Shown piece by piece: positions 1-8,855 of a stretch of 64,000 nucleotides of DNA. Origin of the DNA: an uncultured Helicobacteraceae bacterium (GTDB lineage: Bacteria; Campylobacterota; Campylobacteria; Campylobacterales; Helicobacteraceae); contig CAJTQL010000002.1 of assembly GCA_910578285.1 (NCBI GenBank), positions 62,001 to 126,000 on the forward strand. Direction: 5' to 3'. A program made the translations under genes and the position numbers. Below the pieces are notes generated by a model. That model had not been told where the DNA came from, ran no database searches, and was given only the letters and a program-made list of their open reading frames with translations. The stretch's first letter is position 1; every line of letters begins with the position of its first letter.

Positions 1-347
1 GGCAATGACACAGGCACATTGTTGAGTGTGGCATAATCGGTTGATTTATAGACGTCGTTGATTTTGGCAAAACGTTTTTTTTCTTCTTTGTCCGCAAGCT
101 CATCATCTGTTTCGGTTTGCCAAAATTCATGTTCGCTGACAAGTGAATCACTGAAGTCTTGATAGCGTGAGGCATGAATATCCAAGATTTGGTCATTGTC
201 TGCTCGATACTCGACAAGCAAGCCTTTGGTGGGCAATGCTTTTGGGTCATGCCATGTTGCACGACTGAAGCTAAAGAGCTTTTTGAAATGATTAATGACC
301 ACTCCTTTCCCGGTGGCATCTTGAAACGTTACGATTTTCCCATGCAC
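1..347 (-). CDS. partial protein with N-terminal OB/cold-shock-like domain
   Basis: Reads off the left edge of the window, so only the first 115 codons are seen. I place the start at GTG 347 because AAGGA lies 7 nt upstream and no in-frame ATG exists further up. The N-terminus (HGKIVTFQD, then KGVVINH and LFSFSRATWHD) has the short beta-strand pattern of the small OB/cold-shock-like domain that precedes membrane domains in some Campylobacterota proteins. A charged stretch follows around residues 90-110. The same kind of N-terminus occurs in the membrane protein at 22728-23474. The gene shares the strand of the iron operon downstream of 920 but is separated from it by about 80 bp. Function unknown; the domain assignment is by eye. 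Confidence 0.6.
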   Translation of the reverse strand, partial: MHGKIVTFQDATGKGVVINHFKKLFSFSRATWHDPKALPTKGLLVEYRADNDQILDIHASRYQDFSDSLVSEHEFWQTETDDELADKEEKKRFAKINDVYKSTDYATLNNVPVSL

Positions 348-425
348 AAGCGATTCCTTATGTTTGCAATTATAAAAAAGAGCATTATATAAACAGCAAA
401 CATAAATATTTCTTAATATATTAAT

Positions 426-920
426 TTATAGAGATAAAGCTTTATGGAGAATTTTTTCTGTTGTCTCCCATGGGCGCTCACCCACAATGCGTGCCCGAAT
501 GATTCCTTGCTCATCAAGGAGAATCAATGTGGGCGTTACAGCGACACCATAACGTTTTGATGTGATGGCAAGCTCATCTTTGAGCACAATCATACTATCC
601 CAACCAAAGCGCTTTGCCATATCAGCAATGACTTCTTTTGTGTCAAGTGCATTGATAGCGAGCACAACAAGTTTGTCGGGCTGTTCTTTTGCCATTGTGT
701 TCAGTTTTGGCAAATCTTTGATACATGACGCGCAGCCATTTTTAAAAAATGCAAGCACAACGGCTTTATCTTGCATAAGATTCGAGGCAAACGCGTTTCC
801 ATCGAGTTGTTTGGCAGAAATTTTGGGTGCATTTTGCCCGATTTCAGCACTTATTTTTTCGCCGCAGCCTGTAAAGCTAAGCGCAAACAAAGCGCCTAGA
901 ATCTGAAGTATTTCTTTCAT
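426..920 (-). CDS. TlpA-like thioredoxin-fold lipoprotein of iron operon
   Basis: A 164-residue exported thiol-disulfide protein. A lipobox ending at Cys19 (LSFTGC) predicts a lipoprotein. The CASC motif at 63-66 is the redox pair, and VTPTLILLD near the C-terminus is the cis-proline strand typical of TlpA/ResA proteins. It is the last gene of the P19/FTR1 cluster and overlaps the ATPase gene by 4 bp. In Campylobacter jejuni this cluster ends with two thioredoxin-like genes; only one is seen here. By inference it keeps cysteines or metal ligands of the periplasmic iron-uptake proteins reduced. The active site is CASC rather than the classical CGPC. Confidence 0.85.
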   Translation of the reverse strand: MKEILQILGALFALSFTGCGEKISAEIGQNAPKISAKQLDGNAFASNLMQDKAVVLAFFKNGCASCIKDLPKLNTMAKEQPDKLVVLAINALDTKEVIADMAKRFGWDSMIVLKDELAITSKRYGVAVTPTLILLDEQGIIRARIVGERPWETTEKILHKALSL

Positions 921-1558
921 TGCATTTCTCCATGTTTTAAGAGTAGTTTTTTATCCCCATAGCTTCCAAGCTCGGGATTGTGGGTGATGAGAACAAGGCT
1001 TTTGCCCTCTTGCTTGAAAGATTGCAAGAGCTCGAGTACACGCGCCTCATTTTCGCTATCGAGATTTCCTGTGGGTTCATCAGCAAGCAGAATCTCGGGA
1101 TTGTTTATCATCGCACGTGCGATGCATAGCCGCTGTTGCTCGCCACCACTGAGTTCGCTTGGAAGGTGGCGCACACGATGAGAAAGCCCGACTTTTTCGA
1201 GCATTGCCAGCGCATCTTCTTTATCAATGCTTGAATGATAGTATTGCGCGAGCATGACATTTTCAACAGCACTAAGATAAGGAATTAGATAGAATTGTTG
1301 GAAAATCAGCCCAATTTTTTCACGGCGAATAAGAACCTTCTCGTCTTCATTTAAATGTGTCATGTCTTTATCAAAAAAGGTATATGTCCCACTTGTCGGT
1401 GAATCAAGCAGCGAGATGATATTGAGCAAAGTCGATTTACCCGAGCCACTTGGTCCCATAATCGTCAGCCATTCGCCCTTATCAAGCGTGCAGCTGACAT
1501 TATGCAGCGCGCACACATCGCCAAAACGTTTACTAATCTGATGTAGATTGAATATCAT
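917..1558 (-). CDS. ABC transporter ATPase of P19/FTR1 iron system
   Basis: A complete 213-residue ATPase of the LolD/MacB class. It shows Walker A GPSGSGKST at 35-43, the Q-loop Gln near 87, the signature LSGGEQQR from 136, Walker B ILLADE at 156-161, the D-loop and a switch His (LITHNPE). Such ATPases pair with FtsX-like permeases, and two of those lie immediately upstream, 2 bp away. In the related FetMP-FetABCDEF/Cj1658-1665 systems this ATPase energises the periplasmic P19/FTR1 route. The substrate is inferred from context only. Confidence 0.88.
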   Translation of the reverse strand: MIFNLHQISKRFGDVCALHNVSCTLDKGEWLTIMGPSGSGKSTLLNIISLLDSPTSGTYTFFDKDMTHLNEDEKVLIRREKIGLIFQQFYLIPYLSAVENVMLAQYYHSSIDKEDALAMLEKVGLSHRVRHLPSELSGGEQQRLCIARAMINNPEILLADEPTGNLDSENEARVLELLQSFKQEGKSLVLITHNPELGSYGDKKLLLKHGEMQ

Positions 1559-1560
1559 AT

Positions 1561-2688
1561 TTATTCTCCTTTGAGATTCGTTATAATATTAATATTGAGT
1601 GCTTTTTTCAGTGGATAATAAGCACTGACGAAACTAAAGAATAGAGCAATACCAATTGCCAACACAAAAGGCAAGAATCGAAAAGAGACACTCGAATCAA
1701 AAAGTACCCAACCTAAGATATTTGCTAGCCCAAAGCCACAAATTGCGCCCAAAATAATTGCAACGAGACACATCACCGCCACTTCTGTGCCAAGCATAGA
1801 CAAAATATCACGTTTTGTTGCACCAAGGCTTAGGTGCAGCGCAATTTGTTTTTTGCGTGCAAAAATCATTGCGCTTAGAGTGTTGTTCACACTCAATGAG
1901 GCAATCAGCAAGACAACAAGGCAGATGAGCAACATCAGCGATTGCATTTTGCTAAGAATCGCCCCTTCGCTTGATGCGACTTGCATCATCGGCTTTGCAG
2001 TCATCGTCTCATCGCTTAGGTTTGTCGCGATTGCCTGAATCGATTCAAAGTCGCCATACAATACGGCTTGTACATAATGTAGATTCTGCGTTTCAAGCAG
2101 TTGTTGCATTGCAGAAATCGCAATGAGCGCCATGTTGTCAAACACATCTCCGCTGCTGATGATTCCTTGTACGATAAACGTTTGTGTCTTGAGGCTTTTG
2201 GGGTCAGTGATTGTGAGCTTTTGCAATGGTTTGAGCTCAAGCGTTTTGGCGAGCTGCTGTCCGACAAAAACAGAATCTTCTGCAAAGACGCTTTGCCCAA
2301 AGTGCCCCGCGCTTGCCTGTAAAAAAGGCTGAATCACCCTAAGAGAATCGAGATCAACTCCCGCAACAAGTGCGCTATTACTCTCCAAGCTTAGGCTTGC
2401 GAACAAAAAAGGCGAGGCAGCCTTGAGAGATTCTTTTGGAATCTTTGCAAGCGCGGTTTGATATTGTTCTGTCGTTAGCGGCGCATTGTTGGGGACGATG
2501 ACAAAATTTGCGCCATAGACTTTGAGCTCTCGGTGGAGTTTGCCCGTGATGTCAAACGAGAGATTGAGAAAAGCGGCGCTCACAGCCGAACCGATGAAGA
2601 GCGCAAAAATAATCACAAGTACCTTATTCCATGAAAAACATAAAGCTTGCATAATGCAGCGGTAAAAAAAGGATTTGTTAGCGTCCAT
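1561..2688 (-). CDS. FtsX/MacB-like permease, second of pair
   Basis: A membrane permease of about 375 residues: an N-terminal TM segment, a long periplasmic domain, then three TM segments in the C-terminal third, which is the FtsX/MacB topology. I choose ATG 2688 (MDANKSFFYR) over the longer upstream reading because AAAGG sits at the proper distance and the start then overlaps the previous permease by only 11 bp. The next gene, the ATPase, starts 2 bp downstream. It is probably half of a heterodimeric permease that, with the ATPase, supports P19/FTR1 iron transport. The FtsX class does not itself identify a transported substrate. Confidence 0.82.
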   Translation of the reverse strand: MDANKSFFYRCIMQALCFSWNKVLVIIFALFIGSAVSAAFLNLSFDITGKLHRELKVYGANFVIVPNNAPLTTEQYQTALAKIPKESLKAASPFLFASLSLESNSALVAGVDLDSLRVIQPFLQASAGHFGQSVFAEDSVFVGQQLAKTLELKPLQKLTITDPKSLKTQTFIVQGIISSGDVFDNMALIAISAMQQLLETQNLHYVQAVLYGDFESIQAIATNLSDETMTAKPMMQVASSEGAILSKMQSLMLLICLVVLLIASLSVNNTLSAMIFARKKQIALHLSLGATKRDILSMLGTEVAVMCLVAIILGAICGFGLANILGWVLFDSSVSFRFLPFVLAIGIALFFSFVSAYYPLKKALNINIITNLKGE

Positions 2689-3970
2689 AGAGTACCTTTG
2701 CAGGGGGGAGGTCGGAGATTCCAGAAACGAGGAATAATGAAGCAAAAATAGCAATCAATGCAGCAAAAATGAGACACAGCGGCAGCGCAATCCATGACAT
2801 CGGCAGGAAACGCCCAAAGATGAGCCACGCAATGCCTTCGCCAATGCCTTGTCCAAGCAAGAAGCCGATTGTTGCACCGATGATTCCGACAAAAAGCGCC
2901 TCGAGAGCAAACAAGAGATAGATTTGCAAGAGTGTTGCTCCCAAAACTTTGTGGAGCGCAATCTCGGCGCGCCTCCGCTCCATTTCGGCGACAAGTAGGC
3001 TTGCAATGCTCGCTGTTGCGGCAAGGAGTGCGATAAAGATTGCAAGTGTCATAAGGCTTTGGATTTTTTTGACAATCGTGCTTTCGGCATCGCTGACTGA
3101 AAGCTGGGGTTTAGCGCTTGTGCCTTTGAAATCTTCTTCGATTTGATATGCAATGCTGCTCACAAATGCGCTGCAATACCATGAATCAAACTCGACTTGC
3201 GAGAGTGAATCGATGTCGTTGCGCGCCTTTTGCGAGAGCGTGTTTTCGGGGATTGTCAGCGCGGAGACTTCGGCTTTGAAGAATTGATTAGGCTTGTTGT
3301 CGAGCCATTGCGCGAGAGCAAGCGAAGTGATGATTTTGTTCTCAAATGCGCCACTATGCGAGGCGATTGCGCTAATGTGCACCTCGCGCGTTTTGTGATT
3401 GTGGGATAGAATCAGGTTATCGCCAATGTTGAGATTCTGTGCTTTGGCAAGCTCGCTGCCTACCATAATAGAATCAAGGCTATCATCGAGTGCCCATTGC
3501 CCTTCAACCTGCCAAATTGGGTAGAGATTCTTCAGTCCCGTGTGGAAGTCGGGCTCGTCTTTGAGGTCGAGATTTTTGTCAAAATAGCTTCCGCTAAGTA
3601 GCACATCAAAATGCACGCCACTTTGTGTTGTGGCTGTGGCTTGAAACTCCAAAAACGGCGCAAATGCAATGATACTATTGCGCCAAAAGATTTCTTTTAT
3701 CGTCTTGAGCTTGCTTTCGTCAAGAAAGCTTTGTGAGGCGAGCGGCGTATAGAGTGTGTTGCCAACCTCGATACTTAGGCTCGCACCTTTGGGCAAAACG
3801 ATAATATTGCTACCAAAACTCCGCAATTCTTTTGCAATTTCATTGCCGATTCCGAGCGTAATATTGAGCATTGCACTCAAAAGCATTGTGCTCAAAACAA
3901 ATGTGAGGAGCATGAGCGATTTTTGGAATCGATTATTCATGAGTGAAGCGATGATAAGACGAAAATTCAT
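2678..3970 (-). CDS. FtsX/MacB-like permease, first of pair
   Basis: A 430-residue FtsX-type permease. TM1 lies around residues 18-40, a large periplasmic region follows, and three TM helices occur near 310-425 (LMTLAIFIALLAATASI is the first). Start ATG 3970 overlaps the stop of the DUF2318 gene by 4 bp, so translation is probably coupled. It corresponds in order to Cj1661 of the Campylobacter P19 cluster. It differs enough from the 1561-2688 permease to be a partner subunit rather than a recent duplicate. Confidence 0.82.
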   Translation of the reverse strand: MNFRLIIASLMNNRFQKSLMLLTFVLSTMLLSAMLNITLGIGNEIAKELRSFGSNIIVLPKGASLSIEVGNTLYTPLASQSFLDESKLKTIKEIFWRNSIIAFAPFLEFQATATTQSGVHFDVLLSGSYFDKNLDLKDEPDFHTGLKNLYPIWQVEGQWALDDSLDSIMVGSELAKAQNLNIGDNLILSHNHKTREVHISAIASHSGAFENKIITSLALAQWLDNKPNQFFKAEVSALTIPENTLSQKARNDIDSLSQVEFDSWYCSAFVSSIAYQIEEDFKGTSAKPQLSVSDAESTIVKKIQSLMTLAIFIALLAATASIASLLVAEMERRRAEIALHKVLGATLLQIYLLFALEALFVGIIGATIGFLLGQGIGEGIAWLIFGRFLPMSWIALPLCLIFAALIAIFASLFLVSGISDLPPAKVLYGR

Positions 3971-5334
3971 TGGACTAGCCTTTGGATTCTATATGGGATT
4001 TGTGCACCATCATCGACATATTTTTCGGGCGATTCGATGAATTGTTTTTGATTTTGTTCATTTGCAAAATAATATGTGATTCCCTTGAAGCTATATTGAA
4101 ACGGCGCATCAAAATTAATGAGTTTCTCGCCACTTATGGGGTCACTGACTTCTTTTTGTTGAGTTTGGCTAAAGAAATTGCTGCCCTCAAGCACGTCTGT
4201 AACGTTGATGAAAATCAAATCGCCCTCGATTTTGTGCGCAAGAGGAATCGGGTTGCAGCCACCCATTTTGCCCACGCTGGGCAGAAAGATTCGCACATTG
4301 CATGCAATGCAAATGAGCTCATCACCTCGCTTGACATAACCCATATCTCCGCATAGCGCGCATGCGTCAAAGACAACGCCCGGCGAGCGGCGATTCGCAA
4401 AGCGATTGAGCAAGAAAAAGCGCACGACTTTGCCTTCGTTGGTGACGTACGCATAGCGATGCAGCTTGTTATCATCGAGCATTTTTGCGTCAAACACAAA
4501 AACTCCATGCTCGGGCTCCACGATTGTGGGCGCGTCAATGACGATTGGGCGCGAAGCGACAAGGTCGAAATAGAGCAAACATGATGTGCCTAAGAGCATG
4601 AGCGCAATGCTGCTAACTGCGCGTTGCGACAGTGAATGTCGTGCGGCAGTTTGTAGGCGATAGGCTGAATCAAGAAAATGTTGTTTGATTGGTTGTGGTG
4701 GTAATTTAAAAAGGAGCGAGATTCCAAGAATACCTAAGATTCCCAAAAGAATATAGGGAATGAGGAATCCATAATGGATTGTTTTTGCAACATAACTTAG
4801 TAAAAGTGTGTGTGTTTCGATGATAGAATCTTGCATGAGTTTGAGCAAGATTTCACCCGCAAGAGCATTGAACATGAGGAGCATAACAAGGATTCCAATC
4901 CATTGGATTGCGAATATGCGCAAAAGTGCAAAAGCCGCACAACAGATGAGGATTCCAAGCGCAATGAGCCCCATAGAGCTTATGGCGAGTGTTTCGAGGA
5001 AATCGGTCGTAAAGAGTGGATAGAGACGGCTGATGTAGCAATAACGTGCCATATAGAGAAAAATGAGAACAAAAAAGAGAATCGCATGCCAGCCTTTGAG
5101 GCGTACAAAAGCTGCACTAAGTGTGAGGAATAATCCCACTACAAGGGCGCAATTGATAACAAAATAGAAATTTTCGGCATTTGTGCGGAAGACAAAAAAT
5201 GCCATCCAGCCCAAAACAACGCCCGCAATGCCCCAAATCACGGCTTTGCGCCATTCTAGCAAAGGCATGAGCAATGCGGCGATAAAAACAAAGGGCAAAA
5301 AAGCCTGCAAAAGTTGCACAAGATAAATCGACAT
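3967..5334 (-). CDS. DUF2318 Fe-S-type membrane protein of iron operon
   Basis: A 455-residue inner-membrane protein. About eight hydrophobic segments fill residues 5-265, followed by a soluble C-terminal DUF2318-type domain. Within that domain CALCGDMGY, CIAC and GGCNP supply the cysteines characteristic of this family (C-x2-C, C-x2-C plus a later Cys), and YFAN..QNQKQFIESPEKY resembles a YHS-like tail. It sits between P19 and the permeases, matching Cj1660/FetA. The family is thought to move electrons or handle iron at the periplasmic face; the precise reaction is unknown. Start ATG 5334 is preceded by GAGGAG. Confidence 0.83.
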   Translation of the reverse strand: MSIYLVQLLQAFLPFVFIAALLMPLLEWRKAVIWGIAGVVLGWMAFFVFRTNAENFYFVINCALVVGLFLTLSAAFVRLKGWHAILFFVLIFLYMARYCYISRLYPLFTTDFLETLAISSMGLIALGILICCAAFALLRIFAIQWIGILVMLLMFNALAGEILLKLMQDSIIETHTLLLSYVAKTIHYGFLIPYILLGILGILGISLLFKLPPQPIKQHFLDSAYRLQTAARHSLSQRAVSSIALMLLGTSCLLYFDLVASRPIVIDAPTIVEPEHGVFVFDAKMLDDNKLHRYAYVTNEGKVVRFFLLNRFANRRSPGVVFDACALCGDMGYVKRGDELICIACNVRIFLPSVGKMGGCNPIPLAHKIEGDLIFINVTDVLEGSNFFSQTQQKEVSDPISGEKLINFDAPFQYSFKGITYYFANEQNQKQFIESPEKYVDDGAQIPYRIQRLVQ

Positions 5335-5374
5335 AGACTCTCCTCAGCAGAGAAGATTCTCTGCTGTTGTGGGA

Positions 5375-5905
5375 TTATTTGGGCGCGCCCGTGTATTTGA
5401 AGTTGTATTTCACCGTGAAGGGTTCAAACCACTTGCCCACGCCCGTTTCTGCATCGACATGACGACCAAAGCCTTGTCGTTCGGGGTTTTCAATCGCAAA
5501 AATCAGCTCATAGTTTCCAGGACCAAAGCCGTCTTTTTCCATTGCGATATTCGCGCCATAGTGCGCACCATCATCGGCGACCATCGGCATGAATTTGCCA
5601 CTTTTTGTTTTTTTGGTGTCGAGATTCGTAATCTTATATCCCACCGTGAGATAGGGAATCCACGCACCTTCGGCAAAACCATTCTTATTGCCTTTTGTGG
5701 CTGAAATGTCTGCCTCGAGATGAATGTCTGCCAAAGACGCTGCCAAATCGACACCACGTGGCTCCATTTCAATGGGTTGCAAATACACAGCCGCAATCTC
5801 CATACCGTTGCGCTCAACACTATCGCCAATAGGCACTTCTGCTGCAAATGCAGCGCCGCCAAGGATTGCGCCCGCCAAAAGCGGAGAAACCAAAACTTTT
5901 TTCAT
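5375..5905 (-). CDS. p19: P19-type periplasmic iron-binding protein
   Basis: A 176-residue protein with a clear Sec signal peptide (MKKVLVSPLLAGAILGGAAFA) and a mature region typical of P19/FetP/Tpd. The family binds copper through Met and His and takes part in ferric iron uptake. Visible candidate ligands are IEMEPRG, DIHLEAD, DDGAHYG and GRHVD. It follows the FTR1 permease gene and precedes the DUF2318 gene, the order known in Campylobacter jejuni. The ribosome binding site is AGGAG. Confident on family and context. Confidence 0.92.
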   Translation of the reverse strand: MKKVLVSPLLAGAILGGAAFAAEVPIGDSVERNGMEIAAVYLQPIEMEPRGVDLAASLADIHLEADISATKGNKNGFAEGAWIPYLTVGYKITNLDTKKTKSGKFMPMVADDGAHYGANIAMEKDGFGPGNYELIFAIENPERQGFGRHVDAETGVGKWFEPFTVKYNFKYTGAPK

Positions 5906-5941
5906 AAGAAACTCCTAAAATAAAATTTCATTCACAACAAA

Positions 5942-8029
5942 TTATGCGTGTTGCCTCCTTTGTCGTGAGATGAGGCGATGTGTGAGCAATAAGCCCACAA
6001 CAATCACGCATAAAACGGCGATTTGTGGAATCAACGTTTCATAATAGGGATAGATTCCAAGCCAAGTAATGGGCTCAAAGCTAAAAGGCACAAATGTTGG
6101 CAAAATGAGCTTGCCCTCGATGAGCTCCGCAACGGCTTTGCCCGCAAAGATGAAGCAAAGAACAAAGATGAGGTAGGAGGTGAGGGAGAAAAAGAGCCGC
6201 ACAGGAAAGCGGACAGCGCCAGCTTTGAGCACAAAATAGAGCACAAGTAGAATCGCACAACCCATACAAAGCCCGCCAATGACAGCCCAAAAGCCGGTAG
6301 AATCGTTAGCGCTAAAGAATAGGGATTGATAGAAAAGCACCGTTTCTGCACCCTCGCGATAGACGGCAAGAAATACCGTCCACCATAGCACGCGCGCACT
6401 ACCTTTGTTAATTGCTTCTTGCGCTTGGGATTGGATATAGCTTGTCCATTTATACGACTTGGAAAGAAGCCAAAATCCGACATAGAGCAGCAAAAATAGT
6501 GCGATAATCATCGTGATGCCCTCGAGCAGCTCGCGGAATTGCCCCGCGAATGATGCAAAGAGATAATAGACGGCAAATGCCGTTACAAAGCTTAGGAAAA
6601 TGCCCACACCAAGCGCGGAATAGACAATTCCCGTTTGTTTTGCATTGCCTGATTGAACGAGATAAGCTGTGATGGCAAGCACAATGAGCATGGCTTCTAA
6701 GCCTTCACGCAAGATGATAACGAGTGCAGCAATCCATAAAGCGGTGGGCGAGAGATCTTGGATTTTCTCAACCGAGCTCGCAATCAATGTATAGAGCGCA
6801 TCGAAATGATTGCGCAGCTCATCTTTTGGTGCATTTGCCTTCATCAGCGCCACGCCTTGTGTGAAATGGGATTCGATAGAAAGCTTCAGATTGCTATCGA
6901 TTGCACCAATTTTATTTTCCATTTGGCTCGCCTCAAAAAGGTCTAAATAGACGCTTTGCAAAACTTCAATCGATGATTGCATGGGGATTTGTTGGTATTT
7001 ATCCAAAATCGCATCGAGTGCTAGATGAATCTCGTTTGCCACATTTGTATAGTCTGTGCTTGCGACTTCTTGCACAAAACCCTCGACAGAGACAATCTCG
7101 ATTGCCTCGCTTGGAACGAGCAACAAAAGTTCAAAGAGCTTGTCTGAAAGTGCGGCGAGCTCGGTGCGCAATTCTTTTTCGTCAATGGCGCTATCCTTGA
7201 GCTTGCGCACAATTTCTCGAATCTTTGCCTGCCATTTTTGCCCTTCGTTTGCCGCAGTGTGTTGGTTGATTGCAATCTCAAGCTTGGTGTTGCGATAATC
7301 ATCGAATAGCACACCTTTTTCGAGCAGATTTGCCGCCTCAAATGGCTGATTTTTTTGTAGGCGCAATGCAACAATGTCGAATTTTCCATTGATTTGCTCA
7401 TAGAGAAAATACAGCTTTGGATTGAGCCTTGTTGCTGTCTCAAATTGCCGCATTGCCTTGCTATCGCGGCTGTTGCCTTGTGTGGCGCTCATTGTTGTTA
7501 TAGTTGTTGATTCTGTCTCTGCGTCATTGTCGCTCGTTTCGCCCAAAAGACGCGCGAACATCTCTTCTGCCTCTTGGGCACGTTGTTGTTCTGCTGCAAT
7601 CGATGCTGCCTCTGCCGCTGCTTTGTCATAGTTCTCATCACTAGCTTCAGCAACAAGCTTCATCGAAGGGTCGAGCAGCGGCAAAACAAGGTCGAGCTCG
7701 AAGATAAGCCCCCCAATCAGAGCTTCGATTCGCTCCATATCCGCACCATTTTTATAGAGATTGCGCAACAAATTGAATTTTTTTTCAATGAGATAGGCTT
7801 GCGCGCCAATATTGCGCGCAATCGTGCCTTCGATATTCTCAAAATGTTGAAAATAGGCTGTCTCGGCGAGTTTTTTTGCCAAAGCAGCATCACCATTTTG
7901 ATAGCTCTCAAAGCTTTGGGTAAGCACACGTTTGATTTGTTCGCCTTCGAGCTGGTAATCATCAGTTTTTGCAAACAGCAACGTATGGCAGAGAGCAATG
8001 ACAAAAAAGAGCAAACAAAACTTTTGCAC
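5942..8029 (-). CDS. FTR1-family high-affinity iron permease
   Basis: A 695-residue fusion of an N-terminal signal sequence, a large helical periplasmic domain (about 25-425) and a C-terminal seven-TM FTR1/EfeU permease. The two iron-channel motifs are intact: REGLEA at 441-446 and REGAE at 558-562. A low-complexity Ala/Gln/Glu and Thr/Ser stretch lies around 135-190. The start is GTG 8029, preceded by AAGGAG. It is the first gene of the P19 cluster, equivalent to Cj1658/FetM, and by family would import ferric iron released at P19. Expression is probably iron-responsive; upstream there is a perfect 21-bp palindrome and an AT-rich GATAATCAT stretch. Confidence 0.92.
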   Translation of the reverse strand: MQKFCLLFFVIALCHTLLFAKTDDYQLEGEQIKRVLTQSFESYQNGDAALAKKLAETAYFQHFENIEGTIARNIGAQAYLIEKKFNLLRNLYKNGADMERIEALIGGLIFELDLVLPLLDPSMKLVAEASDENYDKAAAEAASIAAEQQRAQEAEEMFARLLGETSDNDAETESTTITTMSATQGNSRDSKAMRQFETATRLNPKLYFLYEQINGKFDIVALRLQKNQPFEAANLLEKGVLFDDYRNTKLEIAINQHTAANEGQKWQAKIREIVRKLKDSAIDEKELRTELAALSDKLFELLLLVPSEAIEIVSVEGFVQEVASTDYTNVANEIHLALDAILDKYQQIPMQSSIEVLQSVYLDLFEASQMENKIGAIDSNLKLSIESHFTQGVALMKANAPKDELRNHFDALYTLIASSVEKIQDLSPTALWIAALVIILREGLEAMLIVLAITAYLVQSGNAKQTGIVYSALGVGIFLSFVTAFAVYYLFASFAGQFRELLEGITMIIALFLLLYVGFWLLSKSYKWTSYIQSQAQEAINKGSARVLWWTVFLAVYREGAETVLFYQSLFFSANDSTGFWAVIGGLCMGCAILLVLYFVLKAGAVRFPVRLFFSLTSYLIFVLCFIFAGKAVAELIEGKLILPTFVPFSFEPITWLGIYPYYETLIPQIAVLCVIVVGLLLTHRLISRQRRQHA

Positions 8030-8052
8030 TTGTTCTCCTTGTATTTTATTAG

Positions 8053-8073
8053 AAATAGAAATTGTTTCTATTT
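8053..8073. promoter_or_regulatory. perfect palindrome upstream of FTR1 operon
   Basis: AAATAGAAA, spacer TTG, TTTCTATTT: a perfect 9-bp inverted repeat, 24 bp before the GTG start of the iron permease. Minus-strand TATATT-like sequence lies just upstream (about 8080-8092), and a GATAATCAT motif lies at about 8102-8110, resembling half of a Fur box. The palindrome is probably an operator. Fur is the obvious candidate by function, but the sequence is not a canonical Fur box. Confidence 0.5.
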
Positions 8074-8326
8074 TTGAGAATATAAAATAGTTTTGCTTAT
8101 GATTATCTTAATATTTTTAAGAATCGGAGAATCTGCCTCACAAGTGCGAGTGGAATCCCGCGAGAGATTTTTATCTGTTGCGGGCTGAAGCGAAATTCTA
8201 GCCCCTAGTTAGATACAACCCAATATCCAAAAGATATATTTAGCTGCTCCTTGTCTCAAAAATATTTCACGATTTTAATAAAAAATTTTAGAACCCACGA
8301 TTCCAAATTGTTTGCCAAACATTGCG

Positions 8327-8332
8327 TATAAT
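8327..8332 (+). promoter_or_regulatory. -10 box for speE-like/coaE operon
   Basis: TATAAT preceded by TTGCG (extended -10 style common in Campylobacterota), 19 bp before the ATG at 8351. It implies a very short leader, with AAGGAG at 8341-8346 as ribosome binding site. No good -35 box, as usual in this group. Confidence 0.6.
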
Positions 8333-8350
8333 CCCGAGCAAAGGAGTCGC

Positions 8351-8854
8351 ATGCAGAACAACACAGCACAACAGCTCGAGGCGGAGATGCTCGCGCATAT
8401 CGGCGCATGCTGTCTCGAATCGCCGCAGAGTGCGTTTGTGGATTATCCCAATGCGCGGATTCCACACGAACTCGCCAAACATGGAATCGCCCTCGCAGAA
8501 GCGCAGGATTCTACATGGCTCCTCACCACAACCACGCCGAGCGTGCAGCTGCGCGAGGATTCCGTGCTGCTCCTGCCGCTTGTAGACCCTTTTGTTGCGC
8601 TCGATTCCGTCAGGAGCGCGCTCCAAGGGCTTGGTGAACGTTTCAGTATCCTCATGCCCTTCGCGCTTTGGAATCTCCCACAGCCGCGCTGGTTCGTCTT
8701 CGCTTCATGCTCTGTGCATCCGCTTGCGAGCCTCCGCTTGCAATGCGCCGAATTGCTCGATGGGCTTGATTGGTACTCGGCTTCCATGCACCAAGCCGCG
8801 TTTGTGTTGCCACCCAAGCTTGCTCGCGAGCTGCACGGCTTTGCAAGGAATTGA
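8351..8854 (+). CDS. short SpeE-like (spermidine synthase) homologue
   Basis: A 167-residue protein whose ends align with the Helicobacter SpeE family. The N-terminal EAEMLAHIGACC corresponds to the ESELLAHMGGC segment, and the C-terminal MPFALWNLP, FASCSVHPL and MHQAAFVLP match the AMPFV, ASFKTHPL and IHRAAFALP segments as I remember them from H. pylori. It is much shorter than the ~262-residue H. pylori enzyme. It lacks the N-terminal beta domain and much of the central Rossmann region with the substrate-binding acidic residues, so activity is doubtful. Gene order speE-coaE is the same as in H. pylori. Start ATG 8351 has AAGGAG. Confidence 0.55.
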   Translation: MQNNTAQQLEAEMLAHIGACCLESPQSAFVDYPNARIPHELAKHGIALAEAQDSTWLLTTTTPSVQLREDSVLLLPLVDPFVALDSVRSALQGLGERFSILMPFALWNLPQPRWFVFASCSVHPLASLRLQCAELLDGLDWYSASMHQAAFVLPPKLARELHGFARN

Positions 8855-8855
8855 G

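Larger units (their letters stand above)
8030..8350. other. intergenic region between iron operon and speE-like gene
   Basis: This divergent spacer of about 320 bp holds the operator palindrome (8053-8073) and the speE-side promoter (8327-8332). It also has two overlapping potential hairpins. CCCGC at 8157-8161 can pair with GCGGG at 8180-8184, and GGGCT at 8182-8186 can pair with AGCCC near 8200-8204. The two hairpins share bases and exclude each other. No ORF of note. A small RNA or leader is possible but not shown. Confidence 0.4.

Noticed and set aside
174..392. A plus-strand open frame at the left edge.
   Set aside because: Shadow of the minus-strand partial gene, which has a better start, ribosome site and protein-like sequence.
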